Origin: Hyphomicrobiales bacterium
GTDB lineage: Bacteria > Pseudomonadota > Alphaproteobacteria > Rhizobiales > Devosiaceae
Reading direction: 5' to 3'
Length of the DNA stretch: 64,000 nt
Assembly (NCBI GenBank): GCA_027487555.1
Contig: JAIYDI010000015.1
Location: 22,602-86,601, forward strand
Below the pieces are notes generated by a model. That model saw only the letters and a list, made by a program, of their open reading frames with translations, was not told where the DNA came from and did not search any database. This document shows, one piece after another, positions 36,044-45,280 of this stretch. Numbering within the stretch: position 1 is the stretch's first letter; each line of letters opens with the position of its first letter. The position numbers and the translations under genes are program-made.

Positions 36044-36949
36044 CTAGACGCCCGGTGCCATGTGATCGAACTGCGCAGGCTGGCGGCCCGACTGCGAAAG
36101 CTGCTGGCTCGCTTCAAGTCTCGCACGAGCATGATCCCCACCGGGCAGGCGCAAGGCGTCGACCAAAGCCCGATACTCCTGCCTTGCGCTCAAGTGCGAC
36201 ATTGAGGGCAGGCCCCCGAGCAGCTCTTCGTCGAGTGGGTCGAACACGGTCATCCCGGTCGGAAACAGCGAGCGGAAGATCACCCGCTCGGCTATCCCGT
36301 CAGCGATGCGGCAACCAAGCCGGACCGAGATCTTTTCCAGCGCCTGCTGCACCATGCGTGTACTGCGCGACGGCAACATCGAAATGCGGTTGCGAACAAC
36401 CACCCAGTCGATGGTGCGCCCGTCAATCGACAGGCGCTCGGTGCGGGCGCGCTGCACCAACCTGGCATAGTGGCTCATCTCGCGCGGATCGCCGGTGACC
36501 GGATCAACATGCGCCATGACGTCCAGGTCGATCACGGAATCATTGAGTGGCGTCACCAGCGTGTCGGCGAGCGAGTGCGCAAGGCGGGTCAGGTGGGTAT
36601 CAAACCCGGGCGTATCGACGATCAGGAAATCCGCCGCGCCTTCGACCTCGATGATCGCCTGCCGGAACAGGTCGAACTCGAGCCGCTGGTTCTCCTTCAC
36701 CGAATCCGATTTCGGGAGCGGCAAATGATAGTGGCTGGTATGCGGGACCCTCAGGTCCCGCGACACCGCCCAGTTGCGCCGGTTGCGGACATACTGGGTA
36801 AGTGTCTGCTGCCGGCTGTCGCAATCGATCGTCGCAACGCGGAAACCTTGATACATCAGGTAGATGGCGAGATGGAAAGCCGTCGTTGACTTGCCCGACC
36901 CACCTTTCTCGTTGCCCGCTACTATGACGTGCGTGCCCTGCTTGCCCAT
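36044..36949 (-). CDS. mipZ: Division-plane positioning ATPase MipZ
   Basis: A 301-residue ParA/MinD-family ATPase. In Caulobacter MipZ forms a gradient from the ParB-bound poles and inhibits FtsZ, placing the division site at midcell. The deviant Walker A is KGGSGKST (15-22), the Walker A' region is ATIDCDSRQQTLTQY, and Walker B is FLIVDTPG. The length and the SVRLGCRIADGIAERVIFRSLFP segment match MipZ. About 75 extra basic residues at the end may be a local variation. No strong ribosome site is seen. It lies alone on the minus strand, with its promoter in 36950-37176. Confidence 0.92.
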   Translation of the reverse strand: MGKQGTHVIVAGNEKGGSGKSTTAFHLAIYLMYQGFRVATIDCDSRQQTLTQYVRNRRNWAVSRDLRVPHTSHYHLPLPKSDSVKENQRLEFDLFRQAIIEVEGAADFLIVDTPGFDTHLTRLAHSLADTLVTPLNDSVIDLDVMAHVDPVTGDPREMSHYARLVQRARTERLSIDGRTIDWVVVRNRISMLPSRSTRMVQQALEKISVRLGCRIADGIAERVIFRSLFPTGMTVFDPLDEELLGGLPSMSHLSARQEYRALVDALRLPGGDHARARLEASQQLSQSGRQPAQFDHMAPGV

Positions 36950-37176
36950 GAATCGTCCTACTGCGCCTCAGCAGCGCATTTCCCACGGATGTCCAGCAAT
37001 CGGTTCGCCCATATGAAGAATGTCCGCTCGATGGAAGGGCTGCAAGGGGCCCTTCCAACAACTTGCAGCGACATAAGGGCTACCGCTCGCTTTCCTCCAC
37101 TGGGTCGTCTTGATTCGCCTTGCCCTTTAGAGCACGCGGAAGTGGCTGGCGGGTCATCGCATTTGACGAGTTGCGC

Positions 37177-37611
37177 CTAGAGGAGCCCGAGCCGTGCCAG
37201 TTCCTCGGCCAACTCGGCGGAGCCACCGCCACCCGCGTCGGCATCGGAGCCGAGATCCGGAGGGGCCTCCTTCGGATCGAGATAGCGCCAGCCTTGGAAA
37301 GGCCCTTTGGGACGCGGCACCACCCGCACCAGATCGGGCGACATGATGATGTCGCAGCAGCTTAGGCCGTTCGCGTCTGTCGCTGGGGCGAGCCGCACAA
37401 TCCGCTGCCGTGCGCGGAGCACCCCCGAGATCACCCAGTAGATGGACCCCTGCCCTTCGATCTCATCGCGCCGCTTCGGCATGGTGCGGGTACGGTGGAC
37501 ATGGACGTTGTCGCCATAGTCGGCGCCCCACCAATGGGCGCGCTCTTCCCGGTAGCTTTCCAACTCCTCAAGGGTCGCGACGCCGACACAAAGCTTGATG
37601 ATGTGCATCAT
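37177..37611 (-). CDS. DUF1489 family protein
   Basis: A 144-residue protein of the alphaproteobacterial DUF1489 family. Matching segments are HIIKLCVGVATLEEL at the start, HVHRTRTMPKRRDEI, GSIYWVISGVLRARQRIV and the C-terminal GPFQGWRYLDPKEAPPDL. The family has no known function. The ATG at 37611 or 37608 may be used. It begins 10 bp after the glutathione transferase stop, and a shared transcript with that gene is likely. Confidence 0.85.
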   Translation of the reverse strand: MMHIIKLCVGVATLEELESYREERAHWWGADYGDNVHVHRTRTMPKRRDEIEGQGSIYWVISGVLRARQRIVRLAPATDANGLSCCDIIMSPDLVRVVPRPKGPFQGWRYLDPKEAPPDLGSDADAGGGGSAELAEELARLGLL

Positions 37612-37621
37612 TGGCCGAGGA

Positions 37622-38284
37622 TCAGGTTCTCCGGGCGTTGATGACATCGATCTCGTCGTCTTCGACCACCCAGGTTTCCTTGAGCGCGTCGGCAAGCCAG
37701 CGCTGGAAAGCCGGGAGCGCGTAGATCGCCTCGACATAATCCTGCGCCATGTCGCTGACCGGCAACTGGTAGGTGCGGATGCGGGTCGCCACCGGCGCAA
37801 ACATGGCATCGGCGCCGGAGAACTTGCCGAACAGATACGGCCCGTCCGAGTTGGATAGAAGGTCGCCCCAGAGCCGGTCGATCCGCTTGAGATCGCCTGC
37901 GACGAGGTCAATATCGACCTTGCCAGGGTGCGAGGCGCGCAGGTTCATTGGCGCATAGTTGCGCAGGGCCGAGAAGCCCGCGTGCATTTCCGCCGCAGCG
38001 GACCGGGCCTTGGCGCGCTCGACCCGGTTCGACGGCCAGATGCCTTTCGCGGGGTACTTATCGTGCAGATACTCGATGATGGCGATGGTTTCGGGCACAG
38101 CGACATCGCCGTCGACGAGCACCGGAACCTTGCCGCTCGGCGATTTCTTGCGGATCGTTTCGCGCCAACCCTCACCGCTGAGGAGTACCTGCTCCTCTTC
38201 GAACGGGATATCGAAATGCGCCAGCACCAGCCAGGGGCGCAGCGACCAGCTGGAATAGTTCTTGTTGCCGATAATCAGCTTCAT
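37622..38284 (-). CDS. Glutathione S-transferase family protein
   Basis: A 220-residue two-domain GST. The thioredoxin-like N-domain starts MKLIIGNKNYSSWSLRPWL, with Ser in the position used for glutathione activation, and contains SPSGKVPVL and the conserved PETIAIIEYL (cis-Pro/Glu-Ser-like turn). The helical C-domain (about 90-210) contains FSGADAMFAPV. It conjugates or reduces small electrophiles; the substrate is unknown. It follows folD by 15 bp and precedes the DUF1489 gene by 10 bp, all on the minus strand. Confidence 0.9.
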   Translation of the reverse strand: MKLIIGNKNYSSWSLRPWLVLAHFDIPFEEEQVLLSGEGWRETIRKKSPSGKVPVLVDGDVAVPETIAIIEYLHDKYPAKGIWPSNRVERAKARSAAAEMHAGFSALRNYAPMNLRASHPGKVDIDLVAGDLKRIDRLWGDLLSNSDGPYLFGKFSGADAMFAPVATRIRTYQLPVSDMAQDYVEAIYALPAFQRWLADALKETWVVEDDEIDVINARRT

Positions 38285-38299
38285 CTTGAGCTCCCAGGT

Positions 38300-39202
38300 T
38301 CAGGGCGTCAGGTCGCGAGGCGGCACCAGCCCATTGATCAGGCTGGCCGTGGTGACGGTATTGGCGAGCAGGCAGGCGATGGTCATCGGGCCGACGCCGC
38401 CGGGAACCGGCGTGATCGCCGCGGCACGCTCGGCGGCGGACGCGAACTCGACATCGCCGACGACTCGGGTCTTGCCCTCGCCCTTGTCCGGCGCGGGAAT
38501 GCGATTGATGCCGACATCGATCACCACGGCGCCGGGCTTGATCCACTCGCCCCTGACCATGTGCGGACGCCCAACCGCGGCGATGACGATATCGGCCTCA
38601 GCGACGATGCCGGGCAAATCGCGCGTCTTCGAATGCGCCACGGTGACGGTGCAGTTCTCGCGCAAAAGCAGTTGCGCCATCGGTTTGCCAACGAGGTTCG
38701 AGCGCCCGATGATCACGGCGTTGAGACCGGCGAGTGACGGCAGGTTGTCGCGCAGCAGCATCAGGCAGCCGAGCGGCGTGCAGCTCACCGGACCCGGCAG
38801 GCCGATCTGCAGCTTGCCGACGCTGGCGGGCGTGAAGCAATCCACATCCTTATCGGGCGAGATGGTGGTGATGATCTTGTTGCCATCGATATGGGGCGGC
38901 ACCGGCATCTGCACGAGGATGCCGTGGATCGCCGGATCGGCATTGAGCTTCTCGACAAGCGCCAGCACCTCGGCTTCCGGGGTATCCTCTGGCAGCTCGT
39001 ATTTCTCGGAATGCATGCCGACCTCGACGGTCTGCTTGGCCTTCTGCGAGACGTAGATCTGGCTGCCCGGATCGTGGCCGACGATCACCACGGCAAGGCC
39101 GGGCGTAATGCCATGCTCGGACTTGAGGCGGGCGACATGGCCGGCAATGCGGCCGCGCAGCCCCTCGGCGAAAGCTTTGCCGTCGATCAGTTTTGCGGTC
39201 AT
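38300..39202 (-). CDS. folD: Methylenetetrahydrofolate dehydrogenase/cyclohydrolase FolD
   Basis: A 300-residue bifunctional enzyme converting 5,10-methylene-THF to 10-formyl-THF with NADP. The catalytic Lys lies in YVSQKAK, the folate-binding segment is VQMPVPPHI, and DVDCF is present. The NADP-binding loop is GRSNLVGKP and the C-terminal signature is [16 protein letters not shown] precedes the ATG at 39202. It is the first gene of the run with the GST and DUF1489 genes and lies 54 bp after the end of pxpA. Confidence 0.96.
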   Translation of the reverse strand: MTAKLIDGKAFAEGLRGRIAGHVARLKSEHGITPGLAVVIVGHDPGSQIYVSQKAKQTVEVGMHSEKYELPEDTPEAEVLALVEKLNADPAIHGILVQMPVPPHIDGNKIITTISPDKDVDCFTPASVGKLQIGLPGPVSCTPLGCLMLLRDNLPSLAGLNAVIIGRSNLVGKPMAQLLLRENCTVTVAHSKTRDLPGIVAEADIVIAAVGRPHMVRGEWIKPGAVVIDVGINRIPAPDKGEGKTRVVGDVEFASAAERAAAITPVPGGVGPMTIACLLANTVTTASLINGLVPPRDLTP

Positions 39203-39256
39203 CAGCGCCTCCGGAACGATGTGGCGGGTATGGAGCAGAACATCGGCCAAGGCAAC

Positions 39257-40000
39257 CTACCAGGCGCTGCGGACCGCTATGCCTGCGGCGTCGAGCCGCT
39301 GGCGCAGCGTGCGGGCGATCTCCACCGCTTCGGGCGTGTCGCCATGAATGCAGAGCGATTGCGCCTCGCACTGGAACACCGTGCCGTCGATGGCGACGAT
39401 CTCGTGCGCTTCGGCGAGCCGGATGGCGCGCTCGGCGATGTCGCCCGCATCATGCAGCACCGCGCCCGGCTCGGAACGGGGCAGGAGGAGGCCGCTCGGC
39501 AGATAGGCGCGATCGGCATAGGCCTCGCGCATGACGGGGAAACCGAGCCCCTCGCCCACCTCGACCTGCGCGCTGTTGTCGATGGCGAGGATACCAAGAT
39601 CAGGCTTGAGGCCGGAGGCGGCGGCGAAGGCCACGGCGGCGATCGCCGGTTCCTCGGCCGCCATGTTGGCGAGCGCGCCATGCAGCTTGAAATAGCGCAC
39701 ATCGGCGCCGAGGTCATGGGCCAGTTCAAGCAGCGTCGACACCTGCTCGCGCACCTGCCGGTCGAGTTCATCGGGTGGGAGCACGAGGCGGCGGCGGCCG
39801 AAATGCTCGCGATCGGCAAAGCCCGGATGCGCGCCGATGGTGACGCCCCTCGCCATGGCCTGCACGATGGCGACGCGCATGGACATGGCGTCGCCGGCGT
39901 GACCGCCGCAGGCGATATTGGCCGAAGTGACGAGCTCCAGCAGGGCAGCATCGGCGCCCATGCCCTCGCCGAGATCGGCATTCAAATCGAGGAAACTCAT
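39257..40000 (-). CDS. pxpA: 5-oxoprolinase subunit PxpA (LamB/YcsF family)
   Basis: A 247-residue protein of the LamB/YcsF family. With PxpB and PxpC it forms the ATP-dependent 5-oxoprolinase of prokaryotes, turning 5-oxoproline (pyroglutamate), a damage product of glutamine and glutamate, into glutamate. Signature residues are DLNADLGEG at the N-terminus, SANIACGGHAGD, IGAHPGF and VKLHGAL-like YFKLHGALAN. It overlaps pxpC by 4 bp (ATGA), so the genes run pxpB-pxpC-pxpA in one operon on the minus strand. Confidence 0.94.
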   Translation of the reverse strand: MSFLDLNADLGEGMGADAALLELVTSANIACGGHAGDAMSMRVAIVQAMARGVTIGAHPGFADREHFGRRRLVLPPDELDRQVREQVSTLLELAHDLGADVRYFKLHGALANMAAEEPAIAAVAFAAASGLKPDLGILAIDNSAQVEVGEGLGFPVMREAYADRAYLPSGLLLPRSEPGAVLHDAGDIAERAIRLAEAHEIVAIDGTVFQCEAQSLCIHGDTPEAVEIARTLRQRLDAAGIAVRSAW

Positions 40001-40911
40001 ACGATTATGCTCCTGCGGATGGTCTGGGCGCGCTCGACGGACACGGGCTCGAACCGCACCTCCGTGCCGGGACGGAGCTGCGCGAAACGGTCGAAATCCG
40101 CGCCGATGATGGTGCCGACGCGCGGATAGCCGCCGGTCGGCTGGTGGTCGACCATCAGCACCACGGGCGTACCGTCGCCGAGGATCTGGATATCGCCGGG
40201 CAGCACCGGATCGGAGATCAGCGAGCGCAGCAGGAAATCGCGAAACAGCCCGGTCGGGTCATCGAGGCGCACGCCCATGCGATCGAGCTTGTCGCTAATG
40301 AGGAAGGGCCTCTCGATGAAGCCCTGCCGCACGAAATCGGGGATCATGTCGGCATGGAGCCCCCAGGTGATGCGGATCGGCCCCGTCTCTGCGGGCATCG
40401 CGGACAGGTTTCGCGACTCGACGCGCAGCCGCGGGTTGATGATGGTCAACTCGTCGGCCGGACGCAGCGACCGCCCCTCCACGCCGCCGAAGCCGGCAAT
40501 GGTATTGGTGGCGTAGCTGTCGAGCACCTCCGGCAGCTCGAAATCGCCCGAAAACCGCAAATAGCCGTAATTGCCGGCAGAACCCGGCGTGATCTCGAGG
40601 AAATCGTCACGCTTCAGCGCCGCGCGGAACGGCCACTTCTTGCGACGGCCGTTGATGGCAACGCCGAAATGTCCGCCATCGCCCGCGACGACGATACGGC
40701 CATGATCGATTTCGAGGCTCAGCCCGTTGCGGCTGAACTCGATGCCCGCCCGGCCCGACGCACCGAGCCAGAACCCGGCACGATCGAAACTGCCGCGATC
40801 CATCGGGCCCGAAGCGCCGATGCCATGGGCAAGCCAGCCGGGGCGGCCAGCATCCTGGATGGTGGTGAGCGGCCCGGCACGGATGATGCGGATACGGGCA
40901 TAGTCCATCAC
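39997..40911 (-). CDS. pxpC: 5-oxoprolinase subunit PxpC (KipA family)
   Basis: A 304-residue KipA/AHS2 (biotin-dependent carboxyltransferase-like) protein. The N-terminal segment TIQDAGRPGWLAHGI and GPMDRGSF match the family, as do the later HQPTGGYPRVGTII and the Arg/Asp-containing IDFARLRPG-like segment DFDRFAQLRPG. It works with PxpB as the part that activates 5-oxoproline. It overlaps both neighbours by 4 bp, which indicates tight translational coupling. Confidence 0.94.
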   Translation of the reverse strand: MMDYARIRIIRAGPLTTIQDAGRPGWLAHGIGASGPMDRGSFDRAGFWLGASGRAGIEFSRNGLSLEIDHGRIVVAGDGGHFGVAINGRRKKWPFRAALKRDDFLEITPGSAGNYGYLRFSGDFELPEVLDSYATNTIAGFGGVEGRSLRPADELTIINPRLRVESRNLSAMPAETGPIRITWGLHADMIPDFVRQGFIERPFLISDKLDRMGVRLDDPTGLFRDFLLRSLISDPVLPGDIQILGDGTPVVLMVDHQPTGGYPRVGTIIGADFDRFAQLRPGTEVRFEPVSVERAQTIRRSIIV

Positions 40912-41567
40912 GCCACCTCGAAGCGGATGCCATCGCCGGCCCTCAGCGTCGTCGGCGGGGTCTGCGCCAGATCAAGGTTGCGGAACGCGGTATGGCCGAT
41001 GATGTGCCAGCCTGTGGGGATCGGCGTCGAGGTGATGGCCGTCTGCCCGGCCGCGAACAGCACCGTGCCCGCCGGCACTTTGGCGCGCACCATGGAGCGG
41101 CGCGGCACATTGAGCGCTTCGGGGTGGAAGCCGCAATAGACGAAGCCGGGCGCGAAGCCAGTGGCGAGCACCGTGAGAGCGGTCTCATTGTGCCGGCGGA
41201 TGAATTCGGCGGGCGAAATCTCAAGATGAACGGCCAGATCCGCGATGTCCTCACCATCGAAGATTGTGGCGGCCACATGTGTGATTGTGGCGGCTTGTTC
41301 AGGTTTCGGCGCACTCAGCAGCAAGCGGATTTCCCCCATCAGATTGGCGAGGGAGATTATACTCCAGCTGTAGCGCACGAGGACAGAAACGAGGCTCGGA
41401 ACCACCTCGATGACACCCGGAAGCGCGGCTTTCGCCATCACGTTGGCGAAACCAATGGCGGCGCGGTTGGCTGCGGGGTCGAGGCTGGCACCGAAACGGA
41501 CCAGCAAGGCGCTGTCGCCCAGGGGCTGGAGCAATGGCAGATCGGGCCTGGGAGCGGGAGCGGACAT
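40908..41567 (-). CDS. pxpB: 5-oxoprolinase subunit PxpB (KipI family)
   Basis: A 219-residue KipI/AHS1 family protein. It contains LGDSALLVRFG near the N-terminus, the segment EVVPSLVSVLVRY, and the C-terminal FAPGFVYCGFHPEALNVPRRSMVRAKVPAGTV with TPIPTGWHIIG, all typical. It is the first gene of pxpBCA. The promoter should lie in the 79 bp before it, divergent from the DHFR-like gene. Confidence 0.93.
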   Translation of the reverse strand: MSAPAPRPDLPLLQPLGDSALLVRFGASLDPAANRAAIGFANVMAKAALPGVIEVVPSLVSVLVRYSWSIISLANLMGEIRLLLSAPKPEQAATITHVAATIFDGEDIADLAVHLEISPAEFIRRHNETALTVLATGFAPGFVYCGFHPEALNVPRRSMVRAKVPAGTVLFAAGQTAITSTPIPTGWHIIGHTAFRNLDLAQTPPTTLRAGDGIRFEVA

Positions 41568-41646
41568 GCCCTTATCTCAGCCCGAACGCGGGGGATTTGG
41601 CAACCTTTCGAGTGACTTGCGCACGCGCCGGCGCTAAAGCAGCGCC

Positions 41647-42222
41647 ATGCCTATTCCCGGAACAGACATCGTCGTCGAAGGCCATGCCATCGTCTCGGAA
41701 GACGGGATGATCGCGGATGCCCACGGCACCATGCCGGATGCGCTAAAGGTGGATGCGGACTGGAGATTTTTTCAGGCAGCGCTCGATCGCGCGGCGTTGG
41801 TGGTGCTCGGCCGCAAGGGCCATGCCAACCATCCGAATCCCGGCAGGCGTCGCCTGGTGCTGACCCGCTCGGTGCCGCGGCTCGCAGCCGACCCCGCCGA
41901 CCAGCTCGCGATGTTCTGGAACCCGGAAGGCGCTGAAATAGCAGTAGTTTTGCGGGAACTTGGCGTAACTGCCGGCACCATAGCCATAACCGGCGGGACG
42001 GGCACATTCGACCTGTTCGAACCCTACTATGACCGGTTCGTGCTCTCTGAAGCACGACGCCTGTCGCTGCCCGACGGCATTCCCTGCTTCTCGAAGGGCC
42101 ACCCCCGCTTCGTGCTGCCGGGTGCTAGCCTCTCGGCGCGCGACATGGACATGATCGCGCCCGGCGTGGTGCAGACCACCTGGGTCAAGGGCCCGCGATT
42201 AGGGCAGGTCACCTGCGGCTGA
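41647..42222 (+). CDS. Dihydrofolate reductase-like (RibD C-terminal fold) protein
   Basis: A 191-residue protein that looks like the DHFR/RibD reductase fold. The N-terminal strand is followed by SEDGMIADAHG, corresponding to the DGxIA of RibD-like reductases. Then come ADWRFFQAALDRAALVVLGRKGH, the segment ITGGTGTFDLFEPYYDRFVLSEARRL with its Gly-rich NADPH loop, and a C-terminal strand. The substrate is not known. No strong ribosome site is visible before the ATG at 41647. It is divergent from pxpB. Confidence 0.65.
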   Translation: MPIPGTDIVVEGHAIVSEDGMIADAHGTMPDALKVDADWRFFQAALDRAALVVLGRKGHANHPNPGRRRLVLTRSVPRLAADPADQLAMFWNPEGAEIAVVLRELGVTAGTIAITGGTGTFDLFEPYYDRFVLSEARRLSLPDGIPCFSKGHPRFVLPGASLSARDMDMIAPGVVQTTWVKGPRLGQVTCG

Positions 42223-42339
42223 GGCGAGCGCCTGCCGAATTTCCGCCCGCCCCGCTCCATCTTGATGAACGGCCTGCCGCGAGAAATGAACGGGTCTTGT
42301 CGGAAGGCTGACAGCGGGCCCGCCGACATTCCAGTCCAT

Positions 42340-42374
42340 GAAAAAGCACCGCCTCGTGTGACGCGAGGCGGTGC
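42340..42374 (-). terminator. Terminator of the Flp pilin gene
   Basis: GCACCGCCTCG (42346-42356) and CGAGGCGGTGC (42364-42374) form an 11-bp perfect stem, followed on the minus strand by TTTTT. It lies 26 bp after the pilin stop. Confidence 0.85.
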
Positions 42375-42399
42375 CCGCCAACCACTCAGCAGGCGCCGA

Positions 42400-42564
42400 T
42401 CAGGTGGCGCTGTTGAGCCGGGTTGAGATGCGGTTGAACATATCCGACAGCGAGCCGCCGAGCGCCGTTGCAGCGGCGATGATGCCCACGGCAATCAGGG
42501 CGGCAATCAGTCCGTACTCGATTGCAGTTGCACCGCCGTCGTCGTCAATGAAATTCTGAAGCAT
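42400..42564 (-). CDS. Flp/Fap type IVb pilin
   Basis: A 54-residue prepilin of the Flp family, the main subunit of Tad-type adhesive pili. The processing site is the Gly in GGATAIEYGLIAALIAVG: the residue after Gly starts the mature pilin, with Glu at mature position 5 and Tyr at 6, followed by the long hydrophobic segment. GGGGA lies 7-8 bp before the ATG at 42564; an upstream ATG (42579) and GTG (42588) are alternatives. No tad secretion genes are in the window, so this copy is isolated. Confidence 0.85.
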   Translation of the reverse strand: MLQNFIDDDGGATAIEYGLIAALIAVGIIAAATALGGSLSDMFNRISTRLNSAT

Positions 42565-42900
42565 ATTGAATATCCCCATTTTTCGCACCCGATGATTTGA
42601 TCAGCTGCTTGATGAGGACCGTAAATCGAATCTCCTACCGATTTGCTAAGCACATGCATTGCACCACACCGTCATTTCAATCACTAGATTGATCATCCGG
42701 CTGCATCACTGCGCTACGGAATAAACGGAATGACCTCGGTGACATCCGTACATTTCGCCGAATGACTGAATAAATTCAGGCGATAAATCAGAGACATATT
42801 GGACGACAACGATATCAGTCGATATACGAATATATACTGAGACCGGAAGTGACGATACGACCAGCGGGACCCAGATTGCACGCCAGGCGCCCGTCAACTC
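42565..42900. promoter_or_regulatory. AT-rich control region upstream of the pilin gene
   Basis: About 300 bp of clearly lower GC content than the surroundings and without a credible gene. It contains a perfect inverted repeat CTGAAT-AA-ATTCAG (42766-42779) and a longer imperfect one with ends TCAGT/ACTGA around ATAT arms (42815-42840). Both are candidate binding sites for regulators of the pilin gene. An 81-codon open frame on the minus strand is rejected because it would begin inside the trigger-factor terminator. Confidence 0.4.
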
Positions 42901-42914
42901 AGTACATTCAGAAG

Positions 42915-42942
42915 CAAAAAAGGCCGCCCGTTGGGCGGCCTT
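42915..42942 (-). terminator. Terminator of trigger factor
   Basis: AAGGCCGCCC (42920-42929) and GGGCGGCCTT (42933-42942) form a perfect stem with a TTTTTT run on the minus strand, 42 bp after the tig stop. Confidence 0.9.
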
Positions 42943-42984
42943 CATACTCACTGAGCCGGGATCAAGCCCGGAGGTTTCACCAGC

Positions 42985-44364
42985 TTAGTGGTGATGCTCC
43001 TCGGGGACCTCGTCCTCGTCTGCCGCGATGATCTTGGTCAGCTCGGCACGGGTCATGGTCTTTTCGGTCTGCTTGGCGATGCTCGCCACGTAGTCGACGA
43101 CCTTGTTCTCGAACACCGGGGCGCGCAGGCTGGCAAGGGCCTGCTGGTTCTTGCGGTAATATTCGAAGACCTGCTGTTCCTGGCCGGGGAAGCGACGCAC
43201 TTCGGTCAGCAGCGCCTGCTGGTGCTCTTCCTCGGTGACCTCAACCTTGTTGACATTGCCGATCTCGGCAACCACCAGCCCGAGGCGCACGCGGCGCTCG
43301 GCGATCTTGCGGTACTGCTCCCGAGCGGCTTCCTCGGTGGTGCCCTCGTCTTCGAAGGACCGGCCGTGATGCTCGACTTCGTGCACGACGCGCTGCCAGA
43401 TGGTTTCGAACTCGGCCTCGACCAGCTGCTGCGGCACGTCGAACTTGTGGCCATCGTCGAGCGCATCGAGGATCTGCCGCTTGATGGCCTGACGGCTCAT
43501 CTGGTCGTGGGCAGTCGACATCTGGCTGCGCACGGCGTCGCGGAGCGCCGCGACGTCTTCGAGGCCGAGGGTCTTGGCGAACTCGTCGTTGAGCTCGCCA
43601 GCCTTCGGGCCATCGGCATGCAGGATGGTCACTTCGAAATCGGCGGCCTTGCCGGCGAGATCGGCCTGCTGATAGTCGGCCGGGAACGTGACCTTCACGG
43701 TCTTCGTCTCGCCCTTCTTCATGCCGATCAGCTGCTCTTCGAAGCCGGGGATGAATTCACCCGAGCCAACGATGAGGTGAGCGTGGTCGGCCGTGCCGCC
43801 CGGGAAGGCGACGCCGTCGATGGTGCCCTTGAAGCTGAGGCCGAGGCGGTCGCCATCGGCGACGACAGCGTCTTCACCCTTGTCCTCGAAGCCGCGCTGC
43901 TGCGCGAAGACGCGCTGCACTTCCTTTTCGACATCGGCGTCGGCGATCTCAACGATCGGCTTGTCGATGGCGATGGCGGAGAAATCCATCAGCGCGACGG
44001 GCGGGAGCACTTCGTAGCTGACTTCGAAATTGAGGTCTGCCTTGCCGTCGAGCACGTCATTGATGACGGTCTGGTCGTCAGGAAGATCGACCTTGGGCTG
44101 GGATGCGGCACGCTCGGAACGCTCGTCAAGCGCCCTGCCGACGGTGGCGTTGATCGCATCGCTCATGACTTCCGACATGGCGGAACGGCCATAGACCTTC
44201 TTGAGGTAGGTCATCGGCACTTTACCGGGGCGGAAGCCCTTGATGTTGGCCTGGCCCTTGATCTCCTCGAGCCGCACGTCCAGCCGCTCGTTGAGATCGT
44301 TGGCAGGGATCACGAGGGAGAGTTTGCGCTTAAGGCCCTCGTTGAGGGTTTCTGTGACCTGCAT
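42985..44364 (-). CDS. tig: Trigger factor
   Basis: A 459-residue ribosome-associated chaperone with peptidyl-prolyl isomerase activity. The N-terminal ribosome-binding segment contains GFRPGKVPMTYLKK (signature FRxGKxP). The FKBP-type domain (about 150-240) contains GDRLGLSFKGTIDGVAFPGG and FIPGFEEQLIGMKKGE. The helical C-domain follows, ending in an acidic His-rich tail (EDEVPEEHHH). Size is typical. It lies downstream of tRNA-Leu on the minus strand. Confidence 0.96.
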   Translation of the reverse strand: MQVTETLNEGLKRKLSLVIPANDLNERLDVRLEEIKGQANIKGFRPGKVPMTYLKKVYGRSAMSEVMSDAINATVGRALDERSERAASQPKVDLPDDQTVINDVLDGKADLNFEVSYEVLPPVALMDFSAIAIDKPIVEIADADVEKEVQRVFAQQRGFEDKGEDAVVADGDRLGLSFKGTIDGVAFPGGTADHAHLIVGSGEFIPGFEEQLIGMKKGETKTVKVTFPADYQQADLAGKAADFEVTILHADGPKAGELNDEFAKTLGLEDVAALRDAVRSQMSTAHDQMSRQAIKRQILDALDDGHKFDVPQQLVEAEFETIWQRVVHEVEHHGRSFEDEGTTEEAAREQYRKIAERRVRLGLVVAEIGNVNKVEVTEEEHQQALLTEVRRFPGQEQQVFEYYRKNQQALASLRAPVFENKVVDYVASIAKQTEKTMTRAELTKIIAADEDEVPEEHHH

Positions 44365-44413
44365 TGGGTTTCCCGTTATCTCAACAATCTGTTTGGCCTT
44401 TGGATCGGCAGCC

Positions 44414-44498
44414 TGGTGCGGGTGAGAGGGCTCGAACCTCCACGCCTTGCGGCGCTGGAACCTAAATCCAGTGCGTCTACCAGTTCCGCCACACCCGC
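44414..44498 (-). tRNA. tRNA-Leu(TAG)
   Basis: An 85-nt class II tRNA on the minus strand with encoded CCA. Acceptor GCGGGTG pairs with CACCCGC. The anticodon stem CTGGA/TCCAG encloses TTTAGGT, giving anticodon TAG. A variable arm (CGCCGCAAGGCG) is present, as expected for tRNA-Leu. Confidence 0.95.
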
Positions 44499-44593
44499 GA
44501 GGTGCCCATTCGGCCAGGGTCCGGTCATATATGGCAAGAATAGGGGAAGGTCAAAGGCGATAACGCCCGCCCTGCCCGGTTTCTGCGCCCTTT

Positions 44594-45280
44594 TCAAAGG
44601 GTGATCGGCTCGATGCGCCCGGCCCTGAGCGTGACGATGCGATGCGCCCGCCGCGCCAGATCGTGATTGTGGGTGGCGATCAGTGCCGCGGCGTTCTCAC
44701 GCGCGATGAGTTCGAGCAGATTATCGAACACCCGCGTCGAGGTTTCCGGGTCGAGATTGCCGGTCGGCTCGTCGGCAAGGATCAACCGTGGATGGTTGGC
44801 CGCGGCGCGGGCGATGGCAACGCGCTGCTGTTCGCCGCCGGAGAGTTCGGCCGGCCGATGCAGGGCGCGCGGCCCGATGCCGAGCAGATCGAGCAATTCC
44901 TGCGCGCGCGCAGCGGCGGCCTTGGGATCGATGCCAGCGATCATCTGCGGCAGGATGACGTTCTCGAGCGCGGAGAATTCCGGCAGGAGGTGATGGAACT
45001 GGTAGACATAACCAATGCTGAGCCGGCGCATCAGTGTGCGCCCCCGCTCATTGAGCCCTCTTGTCGGGGTGCCGGTGATCTCCACCTCGCCCGCCTGTGG
45101 CCGCTCGAGCAGGCCCGACACATGCAGCAGCGTGGATTTGCCAGCGCCCGACGGCGCAACGATGGCGACCATTTCGCCGGCACGCACTTCGAGATCGGCC
45201 GATTCGAGCACGCGGACCTGGGTCGGGCCCTCGCCATAGTGGCGGTGCACGCCGGACAGGCGCAGATGGACATCACTCAT
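44594..45280 (-). CDS. lolD: Lipoprotein-releasing ABC transporter ATPase LolD
   Basis: A 228-residue ABC ATPase that powers extraction of outer-membrane lipoproteins from the inner membrane onto LolA. Walker A is APSGAGKS (about 41-48), the signature is LSGGEQQR, Walker B is [12 protein letters not shown], and the switch His lies in IATHNHDLA. It overlaps the upstream permease gene by 8 bp. It is the last gene of proS-lolC-lolE-lolD. Confidence 0.93.
   Translation of the reverse strand: MSDVHLRLSGVHRHYGEGPTQVRVLESADLEVRAGEMVAIVAPSGAGKSTLLHVSGLLERPQAGEVEITGTPTRGLNERGRTLMRRLSIGYVYQFHHLLPEFSALENVILPQMIAGIDPKAAAARAQELLDLLGIGPRALHRPAELSGGEQQRVAIARAAANHPRLILADEPTGNLDPETSTRVFDNLLELIARENAAALIATHNHDLARRAHRIVTLRAGRIEPITL

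Noticed and set aside
35966..36205. A 79-codon frame after the 95-residue protein
   Set aside because: Most of it is antisense to the 3' end of mipZ, and the composition (Arg, Ala, Leu) is that of reversed coding sequence.
38891..40129. A 412-codon frame opposite folD and pxpA
   Set aside because: Spans two real genes in antisense and has no family resemblance.
42706..42951. An 81-codon minus-strand frame in the AT-rich block
   Set aside because: It would begin inside the tig terminator, lacks a ribosome site and matches no family.
42988..44604. A 538-codon frame opposite tig and tRNA-Leu
   Set aside because: It reads through a tRNA and the trigger factor gene in antisense; trigger factor is unambiguous.
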